From CAVTQY01 sp963736975 (lineage in GTDB: Bacteria; Pseudomonadota; Alphaproteobacteria; Acetobacterales; Acetobacteraceae): a stretch of 64,000 nt of DNA. The notes beneath the pieces are model-generated. The model ran no database searches and had not been told where the DNA came from. It worked only from the letters and a program-made list of their open reading frames with translations. Made by a program: the position numbers and the translations under genes. The stretch spans positions 496,001 to 560,000 of the forward strand of contig CAVTQY010000001.1 in the NCBI GenBank assembly GCA_963736975.1, read 5' to 3'. This document shows, in pieces, positions 33,092 to 39,802 of this stretch. Positions within the stretch are counted from its first letter, which is position 1. The number at the start of each line of letters is the position of its first letter.

Positions 33092-34480
33092 TCAGGCCGC
33101 CGCGCCGCAACACTTCTTGAACTTCCGGCCCGAACCGCACGGGCATGACTCGTTGCGCCCCACCTTCGGGCCGGACCTCGGCGCTGCGGACGACAGCGGC
33201 GGAGGCGAAAGCACGCCATCGCGCCAAAAGCGTCGGACCGACAACACAAGCTTCGGCACATCGCGAAGGATAGCCCGGCGACCTGCGGAACTCAGCTCGC
33301 CAATCTCTGTGGTATCCATACCGGGCAACAACAGAGGGATCAGCGTATCGGCCCCGTATTTGTGATCCTGCAGCTTTCGCCACCGATCCACGTCCAGCCC
33401 GATCGCCTTGGCGAACCCTTGCGCCCACAATCCGCCTGCAAGCTTGGAGCCCGTGTCCTCGTGGAATGGCTCCGGCGCCTCCTCGTCGGCCAGACGCTCA
33501 GCGACCGACCGGTAATGCCTTTTCAGCAGATCGCGGATCGTCCTCTGGACTTCGCCTGGCTCGAACACGTCGTCAGGCGACTTGTCCCGCCACAGCGCGG
33601 CTTCATGCTCCGAAAACGGCGCCGGACGCGGCCCGCACAAAATCCCGGTGAAGAACCCATCGGCTTCCTCGAGCGACATGCACGCACCGTCGCGTGCCTT
33701 TGCCAGCAGCGCCCAATCCAGCCAGTTGAGCTCGCGCCACGAAAGCCCCAAACGCCGGAAAGGCCCTTCAGCGGACGGCTTGAGCCAAGCGAGGCTCGTC
33801 ACCGGATCGTCGATCGCCGCCATGCTGGCGGTCACCGCATCGGGCTGTTCCCCCTCGGCCGCCTGTTGCATCTGCTGCAGCCAGTCTATTTCATCCGCAT
33901 CGCTCCAGAACGGGATACATCCCGACTTCCAGGCGTGACGCACGCGCTCGGTGAATTCACTCAGGCCAAGCGCCAGGATGGCGTCCTGCCAGCCTATCCA
34001 CACCATCTCGCCCGGCTTGGCGAGCGCCTCGCGATCGAACCGATCCAGCAAAGCGACCAACGCCGCGCGATCGGCGCCTCCGTCCAGCGCGAGGTGGGTC
34101 GGAGTCGTCGAGTGTCCCGGCATCGAGCACGAGATCCAGCAGCGCGGCATCGTCGCCGTCGTAAAAAGAGAGCAGAGCGGGCGGGCCAGTTCCTGCCAGT
34201 CCTCGCCCAGGATGCGCATGAGCGGGAGTTCCGACCCGTGCAGCAGTTGCAGAAAGGTCGGGCAGAAGGAGGTGTCTCGGGCAGCGGCCATCGCATAGAG
34301 GCCGAAGAACAGAAGATTCTCCTCTTCCATCAGCAGCAGCGACCCGCGCACCGCTTTTTCCAGCAGTCCGCGAATGTCCGGCGCCAGGATCTCGGCCTGG
34401 CCGGCGGCGGCGCGGAGGGCGTCCTGCGGCACGCAGTCGCCGGCCGCCGCGAAGGCAGCGCGAATCGCATCCGGAGTCAT
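33092..34480 (-). CDS. DUF1186/SEC-C motif protein with a compensating pair of frameshifts
   Basis: This 462-residue frame ends in a SEC-C zinc motif (GRNESCPCGSGRKFKKCCG), the short metal-binding module best known from SecA. The N-terminal 200 or so residues resemble DUF1186. Between about 34175 and 34105 the reading frame gives LCSLFTTATMPRCWISCSMP, which fits nothing. The neighbouring frame there reads LLSFYDGDDAALLDLVLDAG, the expected sequence. Thus a one-base change near 34175 is undone by another near 34105, leaving about 23 scrambled residues inside an otherwise open gene. The ATG at 34480 has GGGAGG upstream. The function is unknown. Confidence 0.65.
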   Translation of the reverse strand: MTPDAIRAAFAAAGDCVPQDALRAAAGQAEILAPDIRGLLEKAVRGSLLLMEEENLLFFGLYAMAAARDTSFCPTFLQLLHGSELPLMRILGEDWQELARPLCSLFTTATMPRCWISCSMPGHSTTPTHLALDGGADRAALVALLDRFDREALAKPGEMVWIGWQDAILALGLSEFTERVRHAWKSGCIPFWSDADEIDWLQQMQQAAEGEQPDAVTASMAAIDDPVTSLAWLKPSAEGPFRRLGLSWRELNWLDWALLAKARDGACMSLEEADGFFTGILCGPRPAPFSEHEAALWRDKSPDDVFEPGEVQRTIRDLLKRHYRSVAERLADEEAPEPFHEDTGSKLAGGLWAQGFAKAIGLDVDRWRKLQDHKYGADTLIPLLLPGMDTTEIGELSSAGRRAILRDVPKLVLSVRRFWRDGVLSPPPLSSAAPRSGPKVGRNESCPCGSGRKFKKCCGAAA

Positions 34481-34580
34481 GCGGCATGCTACCTCCCACC
34501 ATGGGCGGTCGCATCCCCCGGCGCATCCCTTGACACCGGCGGCGGCCGGGTCTGCGATCCGCCCAGGAGGCGGCTCGCAG

Positions 34581-35037
34581 GTGCCCCAGCTCTCGCTGCA
34601 TAGCCCGTTGGGTGCCATCTCCATCACCGAGGAGAATGGCGCGATCGTCGCCCTTGACTGGGGCTGGGGGCGCGATCAGCAGGAAACCAGCCTGTTACGG
34701 CGCGCGCGCGACCAGCTCTTCGCCTATTTCGACCGTGAGCTGACTTGCTTCGACCTCCCGCTCCAGCCGCACGGCACGCCGTATCAGCAACGCGTCTGGC
34801 AGGCGCTGCGCGCGATCCCTTACGGCGAGCGGCGCAGCTATGCCGATCTCGCACGCGCCCTCGGCAGCGTGCCCCGCGCCGTCGGCCAAGCCAACGCCGC
34901 GAACCCGATCCCCATCATCATCCCCTGTCACCGCGTCGTCGCCACCGCCGGGACTCGGCGGCTATTCCGGCGGCGAGGGGCTCGCCACCAAGCGCGCCCT
35001 GCTCGACCTGGAAAGCCGGGTTGACGCGTTGCTCTGA
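34581..35037 (+). pseudogene. ogt: Methylated-DNA-protein cysteine methyltransferase, frameshifted after the active site
   Basis: From the GTG at 34581 (AGGAGG ten bases upstream) the frame reads PQLSLHSPLGAISITEENGA through RVWQALRAIPYGERRSYADL to the active-site segment PIIIPCHRVVATAG. An extra G in the GGG run near 34951 then shifts it out of frame. The correct frame continues LGGYSGGEGLATKRALLDLE and SRVDALL to the stop at 35037. The joined product of about 151 residues is a normal-length Ogt/AGT that repairs O6-alkylguanine by transferring the alkyl group to its cysteine. The shifted version keeps PCHRV but loses the helix that follows. Either decay or a homopolymer sequencing error could explain it. 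Confidence 0.82.
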
Positions 35038-35059
35038 CCAGACACCCACGGAGAAGCGC

Positions 35060-36031
35060 ATGAGCAAGGCCATCCGCATCCACGCCTATGGCGGGCCAGA
35101 GGTAATGAAGTGGGAGGACGTCCCCACCCCCGAGCCAGGTCCCGGCGAGGCGCTGCTGAAGCAGGAGGCCGCCGGCCTCAATTACATCGACGTCTATTTC
35201 CGCACCGGCCTCTACAAAGCACCGTCGATGCCGGTGACGATCGGCATGGAAGGCGCCGGCACCGTTACCGCCGTGGGTCCAGGTGTGACCGAGGTCGCCG
35301 TCGGCGACCGCGTTGCCTATGCCGGGGCGCTCGGCGGCTACGCGACGCACCGGGTGATCGCCGCCGACCGCCTGGTGAAGCTGCCGCCCGACATCGACGC
35401 GAAAACGGGCGCAGCCATGATGCTGCAGGGCATGACAGCCCAGTACCTGGTCCGGCGCACCTATAGGGTGAAGGCGGGCGACATTATCGTGGTGCATGCC
35501 GCTGCCGGCGGCGTCGGGCTGATCCTGTGCCAATGGGCGAAACATCTCGGCGCCACTGTCGTCGGCGTCGTCTCCAGCAAGGAGAAAGCTGAGCTGGCGC
35601 AGGCGCACGGCGCAACCCACACAGTGATCGGGAGTGCCGACCTCGTCGCCGAGGTCAAGCGCATCACCGGCGGTGCCATGGTCCCCGTGGTGTATGACAG
35701 CGTAGGCAAGGACACATTTACCCCGAGCCTGGATTGTCTCGCCCCGCTGGGCTTGATGGTCAGCTACGGCAATTCGTCCGGGCCGGTGCCGCCGGTCGAG
35801 ATCAGCATCCTGGGCGCCAAGGGCAGCCTGTTCCTCACGCGCCCGACGCTGGTTACCTATACCGCCAAGCGCGCCGACCTGATCGCGACCGCGAACGACC
35901 TGTTCGATGTCGTGCGAAAGGGCGCGGTGAAGATCGAAGTGAACCAGAGCTTCCCGCTCCAGGACGCCGCCGAGGCCCACAAAGCCCTGGAGGCGCGCAA
36001 GACCACCGGCAGCACCGTGCTGCTGCCCTGA
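35060..36031 (+). CDS. NADPH:quinone oxidoreductase (zeta-crystallin/QorA-like)
   Basis: This 323-residue medium-chain dehydrogenase/reductase of the quinone-reductase branch lacks catalytic zinc. It starts AIRIHAYGGPEVMKWEDVPT, then AAGLNYIDVYFRTGLY and GMEGAGTVTAVGPGV. The NADPH-binding segment is VHAAAGGVGLILCQWAKHLG, and SVGKDTFTPSLDCLAPLG follows. All parts of the family are present. ATG 35060 is preceded by GGAGAAG. It probably carries out one-electron or two-electron quinone reduction in the cytosol. It lies 22 bases after the broken ogt gene and before the gene-poor interval. Confidence 0.93.
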   Translation: MSKAIRIHAYGGPEVMKWEDVPTPEPGPGEALLKQEAAGLNYIDVYFRTGLYKAPSMPVTIGMEGAGTVTAVGPGVTEVAVGDRVAYAGALGGYATHRVIAADRLVKLPPDIDAKTGAAMMLQGMTAQYLVRRTYRVKAGDIIVVHAAAGGVGLILCQWAKHLGATVVGVVSSKEKAELAQAHGATHTVIGSADLVAEVKRITGGAMVPVVYDSVGKDTFTPSLDCLAPLGLMVSYGNSSGPVPPVEISILGAKGSLFLTRPTLVTYTAKRADLIATANDLFDVVRKGAVKIEVNQSFPLQDAAEAHKALEARKTTGSTVLLP

Positions 36032-36229
36032 GCGCTGCCGTTCCATTCCATTGTGGGCTGCGTATCGATTACGTTGAGACGGGAACACTCGCCACAGCGG
36101 TTTGTTTCGTGGGATAACGTAATGTTGGGAATGACATACACGCTTGCCAAGAACCCGACAGTAAGTATGCCAACTAATACTAAGCGCTCCGTCCAACCAC
36201 CTCTCAATGAAGCCGGCCCCACCATCGTC

Positions 36230-36251
36230 ATGGCCGGCGAAGGCCGGCCAT
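36230..36251. repeat. Palindrome ATGGCCGGC/GCCGGCCAT (same style as 7669-7691)
   Basis: Nine-base perfect arms are separated by four bases and flanked by 'cgtc' on the left and 'ccacg' on the right. The same architecture, ATGACCGGGC/GCCCGGTCAT followed by 'ccac', occurs at 7669-7691. Small repeats with this 'tcatggccgg...ccatccac' form are widespread in Alphaproteobacteria, so this is most likely an interspersed element. Confidence 0.6.
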
Positions 36252-36329
36252 CCACGTCTTTTCTGGGATACGACGCTAAGCACCGCCGAAGAGTTCGACC
36301 GACCGGCCCGGTATGCGCGCGGTCGGGCC

Positions 36330-36351
36330 CCCAACGCGCTTGCGCGTTGGG
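36330..36351. repeat. Perfect 10-bp hairpin CCCAACGCGC-TT-GCGCGTTGGG
   Basis: The arms are perfectly complementary with a two-base loop, which is too tight for full pairing in RNA but clear as a DNA palindrome. It is embedded in a very GC-rich stretch and no T-run follows, so it is not a standard terminator. Confidence 0.6.
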
Positions 36352-36387
36352 ACCCGGGGTTGGTGGGGCGGGCCGCGCGCGAACCAG

Positions 36388-36455
36388 AGACTCTGATGCC
36401 AGCGGCCCGGCTCGGTCGGAGTGGTCAACAGAAAGGGCCGCTGGCATAAGAGACT
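36388..36455. repeat. Long inverted repeat (21-base arms, 26-base loop)
   Basis: Left arm 36388-36408 (AGACTCTGATGCCAGCGGCCC) and right arm 36435-36455 pair at 19 of 21 positions, including an uninterrupted 13-bp core (ATGCCAGCGGCCC). It could be a structured RNA, the remains of a small mobile element, or a protein-binding site. It lies about 360 bases before the STAND pair. Confidence 0.6.
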
Positions 36456-36811
36456 GCGAATCACGACGCGTACTCCGCACGATGGGGCTTGCCAAAATTG
36501 GGATCACTTTGGACAAACCCCAGCTCGTTCGGCGACTTCAAGTCCCGGTAATCGCCCTCAGAAGCTAGCATGCAGTCGGGGCGGCGCTCCTGTCCTTAGC
36601 AGGCATCCCAACTGCTTTCCCGGACGCCGAGACAGCATCGACCATCGCACAACGACAGTACAATTCATTTGATACTATTATCAGCCGGCGATGTCGCCGA
36701 CCTGTGGCCCACCATGTCTATCCGGCCGATTGGTGTGGACAGGGAGCGTCCCAGGACCGTAGCTTCTGAGTTGGTGCGGCCGGCAAGATGCCGCAGGGGA
36801 GCGTCGGCACG

Positions 36812-37081
36812 ATGGCTGGATACATTGCGGGCGCGGTTCTTGTTGTCGTGGCGCTTGGCATCTGGGTGCTTCGCCAGCGATCGTATAGCATCAGAGCGCG
36901 CAACATCACCGGCAATGTGCAAGTCGGCGATAGCAGTGGCACGATAAACCAGACCTTTTCTGCGCCGCTCGGCTCGCAGCCGGGCGAGCGGTCACAGCCG
37001 GATCGGGTTGCGTGGGCGATCGGGATCGTTGGCGTGCTGGTGGCAGCGGCGCAATTCGCATGGGACATCTGGAAAAAGTGA
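36812..37081 (+). CDS. Small two-TM protein sharing an amyloid-like motif with the STAND NTPase next door
   Basis: I do not recognise a family. The 89-residue protein has a membrane helix at about residues 3-20 (GYIAGAVLVVVALGIWVL), a polar middle, and a second helix at about 66-84 (VAWAIGIVGVLVAAAQFAW), ending DIWKK. Residues 28-52 start RARNITGNVQVGDSSGTINQ and continue TFSAP. The next protein has RARDIVGNVIVGGNSGIVYQ and VFGAG near its N-terminus: 14 of 25 positions are identical. AGGGGAG lies ten bases before the ATG at 36812; an in-frame ATG at 36788 is an alternative. The TGA overlaps the next ATG as TGATG, so translation is coupled. I infer a membrane-located effector or adaptor for the STAND protein. 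Confidence 0.72.
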   Translation: MAGYIAGAVLVVVALGIWVLRQRSYSIRARNITGNVQVGDSSGTINQTFSAPLGSQPGERSQPDRVAWAIGIVGVLVAAAQFAWDIWKK

Positions 37082-39378
37082 TGCCGGGCTGGCTTTTCGG
37101 TTGGATCAGCCGGCTGAGAGCGCGCGATATCGTTGGCAATGTCATTGTCGGCGGCAACTCGGGCATTGTCTATCAGGTTTTCGGTGCCGGGCCACCGCCT
37201 GCCCCACCGACGATCCCATGGACCGAGGCGCTGCCCGAGGCGGGTTCACCATTCGAAATATTCAACCTGCTGTCGTGGAAGTCGCGCCTCGTCACCGAAC
37301 TGCACGGGCGGGAGGCGGAAAAGCGTTCGCTCCTGGAATGGGCGCGGACCGGGCCGCGGCTGCGAATTCGTTTCCTGGTCGGGCCCGGTGGCGCCGGCAA
37401 GACGCGGCTCGCCGCCGAGGTCGCCGAGGCGCTGACCGGATGGCATGCCGGCTTCGCGGCGCTGGAACGTGCGACGACGCTGCCGTTGTCGCGGAGCGGG
37501 CTGTTCATCATTCTCGACTACCCCGAGGCCTGGCCGAAGGAAGTCGAAAGCCTGTTGCGGGAGGCAGCGCGCATGGCGCCTCCTCCGGCGCCGATCCGGT
37601 TGCTGCTGCTCAGCCGCAGACCACTCAGCGAATGGAGCCGCATGATCGACGACTGCGGCGCCACAACGCTGTGCGACGCACAGGAAGTGGGGATCGGCGC
37701 GCTGCCCCCGGAGACCGCGCTGAGCTTGTTCCGTGACGCTGCGGCCCGGCTGGCGGCGCATCGCCGCCGTGCCGCACCGGTTGTGGATGAAACGGCGTTT
37801 CTGGCGTGGTTGCGGCAGGAACCGGACTTGCATGCATTGCCGCTGTTCATCACGGCGGCGGCAATTCATCTGGTCGATGAGCCGGCGAATACACTCGGGC
37901 TTCGCGCGGGAAAGATCGTTGGTGAGCTGGTTGAACGGGAACGCAAGCGCCTGGATGCCGCCGGCGCAGCGGTCGGTTTCCGGCCGAGTGCCCCCGCAAG
38001 TCTCGGCGGAGCCTCGCGCCTGGTGGGGCTGGCGGCACTGCGCGACGGGCTGGATGCAGCGGCGCTGCGGCGGCTGGCGGTACCGGAGCTGGAGATCGGC
38101 ACGCCGGTGCCGACGCAGGTTGTCGATGCGGTGCGCGCGGCAGGACTGATGCACGGGGATCGTGTTTCGGCGCCGGCGCCGGATATTGTCGCAGCCGAGC
38201 TGTTGCGGCAGGTGATCGAGGATGCGGACGACCGGGGTCCGGCGTGGATTTGGGAGACATTGAGTGATCCTGGGTCGCTGCAAGTGGAACTGATCGACCG
38301 GCGGCTGCATGACATTGTGACACTGCGCGGTCCGGCGGAGCGGCGCGTGCAGGGCTGCATGGTTGCGGCGGTAACCGGCCAGCCGGAACGCGCAAAGCTG
38401 TGGAGAAGCTTGTTCGATTCCGATGCGAGGGGATTTCGCCTTAGCCCTGTGTCCGTCGCCATTGGGCGCGCCTTGTTGGAAGGAGTACAGCCGGCCAGCG
38501 AGGAACGGGCTCTTATCCTCAACAATCTATCCGTCCATCTGAGCGATGCCGGCGACAATGCGGGCGCGCTGGCGGCGATACGCGAGGCGGTGGAGATCCG
38601 TCGGCGGCTGGCGGAGGAGAATGCGGCACGGTTCGCGCCTGACCTCGCGAGGGGCCTCAACAATCTGTCGCTCCGGCTGAGCGATGCCGGGGACAATGCG
38701 GGCGCGCTGGCGGCGATACGCGAGGCGGTGGAGACCTATCGCCGGCTGGCGGAGGAGAATGCGGCGCGGTTCGCGCCTGATCTCGCGATGAGCCTCAACA
38801 ACCTGTCGCTCCGGCTGAGCGATGCCGGGGACAATGCGGGCGCGCTGGCGGCGATACGCGAGGCGGTGGAGACCTATCGCCGGCTGGCGCGGGAGAATGC
38901 GGCGCGGTTCGCGCCTGATCTCGCGAGGGGCCTCAACAATCTGTCGCCCCGGCTGAGCGATGCCGGCGACAATGCGGGCGCGCTGGCGGCGATACGCGAG
39001 GCGGTGGAGGTCCGCCGCCGGCTGGCGCGGGAGAATGCGGCGCGGTTCGCGCCTGATCTTGCGCAAAGCCTCAACAACCTGTCGAACCGGCTGAGCGGTG
39101 CCGGCGACAATGCGGGCGCGCTGGCGGCGATACGCGAGGCGGTGGAGACCTATCGCCGGCTGGCGCAGGAGAATGCGGCGCGGTTTGCGCCTGGTCTCGC
39201 GTTGAGCCTCAACAACCTGTCGCTCCATCTGAGCAACGCCGGCGACAATGCGGGCGCGCTGGCGGCGATAAGCGAGGCGGTGGAGATCCGTCGCCGGCTG
39301 GCACACGAGAACCCGGCCCGTTTCGGCGCAGCACTCGAACGAAGTTTGGCGGTATTGGCGAGGTTTGGGAAATCCTGA
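37081..39378 (+). CDS. STAND (NLR-like) NTPase with N-terminal amyloid-like motif and C-terminal TPR-like repeats
   Basis: The protein is 765 residues. Residues 11-34 carry the motif shared with the preceding small protein (RARDIVGNVIVGGNSGIVYQ, then VF). A STAND-type NTPase follows: ELHGREAEKRSLLEWA leads into Walker A GPGGAGKT (about 101-108), then GLFIILDYPEAW as Walker B (about 140-150) and LLLLSRRPLSEW as the sensor strand. A helical/winged middle part extends to about 475. Residues 481-756 are six 46-residue TPR-like units. This is the N-motif/NTPase/repeat layout of NLR receptors. The start ATG at 37081 overlaps the upstream stop. I infer ligand sensing by the repeats, ATP-driven assembly, and signalling to the small membrane protein. 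Confidence 0.82.
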   Translation: MPGWLFGWISRLRARDIVGNVIVGGNSGIVYQVFGAGPPPAPPTIPWTEALPEAGSPFEIFNLLSWKSRLVTELHGREAEKRSLLEWARTGPRLRIRFLVGPGGAGKTRLAAEVAEALTGWHAGFAALERATTLPLSRSGLFIILDYPEAWPKEVESLLREAARMAPPPAPIRLLLLSRRPLSEWSRMIDDCGATTLCDAQEVGIGALPPETALSLFRDAAARLAAHRRRAAPVVDETAFLAWLRQEPDLHALPLFITAAAIHLVDEPANTLGLRAGKIVGELVERERKRLDAAGAAVGFRPSAPASLGGASRLVGLAALRDGLDAAALRRLAVPELEIGTPVPTQVVDAVRAAGLMHGDRVSAPAPDIVAAELLRQVIEDADDRGPAWIWETLSDPGSLQVELIDRRLHDIVTLRGPAERRVQGCMVAAVTGQPERAKLWRSLFDSDARGFRLSPVSVAIGRALLEGVQPASEERALILNNLSVHLSDAGDNAGALAAIREAVEIRRRLAEENAARFAPDLARGLNNLSLRLSDAGDNAGALAAIREAVETYRRLAEENAARFAPDLAMSLNNLSLRLSDAGDNAGALAAIREAVETYRRLARENAARFAPDLARGLNNLSPRLSDAGDNAGALAAIREAVEVRRRLARENAARFAPDLAQSLNNLSNRLSGAGDNAGALAAIREAVETYRRLAQENAARFAPGLALSLNNLSLHLSNAGDNAGALAAISEAVEIRRRLAHENPARFGAALERSLAVLARFGKS
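38521..39348 (+). repeat. Six tandem 138-bp units encoding near-identical TPR-like repeats
   Basis: Units begin at 38521, 38659, 38797, 38935, 39073 and 39211, each starting with AACAA(T/C)CT. Each encodes 46 residues of the form NNLSxxLSDAGDNAGALAAI, REAVExxRRLAxENAARFAP, DLAxxL. Units 1-5 differ at only a few residues; unit 6 is more diverged at its end. Similarity extends to the DNA level, which indicates recent expansion or ongoing gene conversion. Copy number is likely to vary between strains. Confidence 0.92.
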
Positions 39379-39486
39379 CGGCCAGCTTGCGCAAGAGAGG
39401 GCAACGCAAGAAGTTGCGCGTGCCGTGGTGTTTACTGTGATTTCGACTTCGGCGATGGCGGCTTGCAGCCCTCGAAGCCCTCTGGA

Positions 39487-39762
39487 CTACCGCCGCATCC
39501 GCCCGATCGTACCCACCAACTCCTCGACTTTCTCGCGCTGTTCGATCGGGTCGCCGGACACGAAGGCATCCGCCACGCAGTGCGAGACATGGTCGCGCAA
39601 AATCTCCGCCTCCACCTTTTGCAAAGCGGCACGCACGGCGGTGACCTGCGTCAGGACATCGACGCAGTAGCGGTCAGCCTCGACCATCCGCTGCAAACCG
39701 CCGATCTGCCCTTCGATGCGTTTCAGCCGTGCCAGCACGGCATGCTTCGTGGGTGCTCGCAT
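39487..39762 (-). CDS. csoR: CsoR-family copper-sensing repressor
   Basis: This 91-residue all-helical DNA-binding protein belongs to the CsoR/RcnR family (DUF156). It contains RLKRIEGQIGGLQRMVEADR, then YCVDVLTQVTAVRAALQKVE, then LRDHVSHCVADAF. The copper ligand set Cys, His-x3-Cys is present (Cys in YCVDV; HVSHC), which points to Cu(I) rather than nickel or formaldehyde sensing. The ATG at 39762 lies 41 bases from the start of the divergent copper ATPase. The shared region has a CsoR-type palindrome. Copper binding is expected to release DNA and induce the exporter. Confidence 0.92.
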   Translation of the reverse strand: MRAPTKHAVLARLKRIEGQIGGLQRMVEADRYCVDVLTQVTAVRAALQKVEAEILRDHVSHCVADAFVSGDPIEQREKVEELVGTIGRMRR

Positions 39763-39772
39763 GCTTGATACC

Positions 39773-39789
39773 ATACCCCAGGAGGGTAT
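39773..39789. promoter_or_regulatory. CsoR operator between csoR and the copper ATPase
   Basis: The sequence ATACCCCAGGAGGGTAT is a near-perfect pseudo-palindrome (TACCC-N5-GGGTA). It matches the known CsoR operator style of GTATACCC(C)-n-GGGGTA(T). It sits centrally in the 40-base gap between the two divergent genes, so one site can repress both. Confidence 0.8.
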
Positions 39790-39802
39790 AGTAGGCAAGC
39801 CC

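Larger units (their letters stand above)
36032..36811. other. 780-base gene-poor interval with several hairpins
   Basis: No convincing coding region was found on either strand. The first 200 bases and the part from about 36460 to 36780 are visibly more AT-rich than the flanking genes. The interval contains palindromes at 36230-36251 and 36330-36351 and a long inverted repeat at 36388-36455, described separately. The promoter of the two-gene STAND system must lie here; a run TTTGATACTATTATCAG near 36668 is a possible AT-rich promoter core, but I cannot assign -35 and -10 boxes with confidence. Confidence 0.6.

Noticed and set aside
36053..36568. Open frames on both strands of the gene-poor interval
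   Set aside because: No ribosome site, no family features, composition typical of non-coding repeats; one minus-strand frame has a short hydrophobic run but it crosses palindromic elements.
38521..39348. Possible CRISPR array because of regular repeats
   Set aside because: The period is 138 bp with no distinct spacers, the repeats are in one coding frame and encode TPR-like helices.
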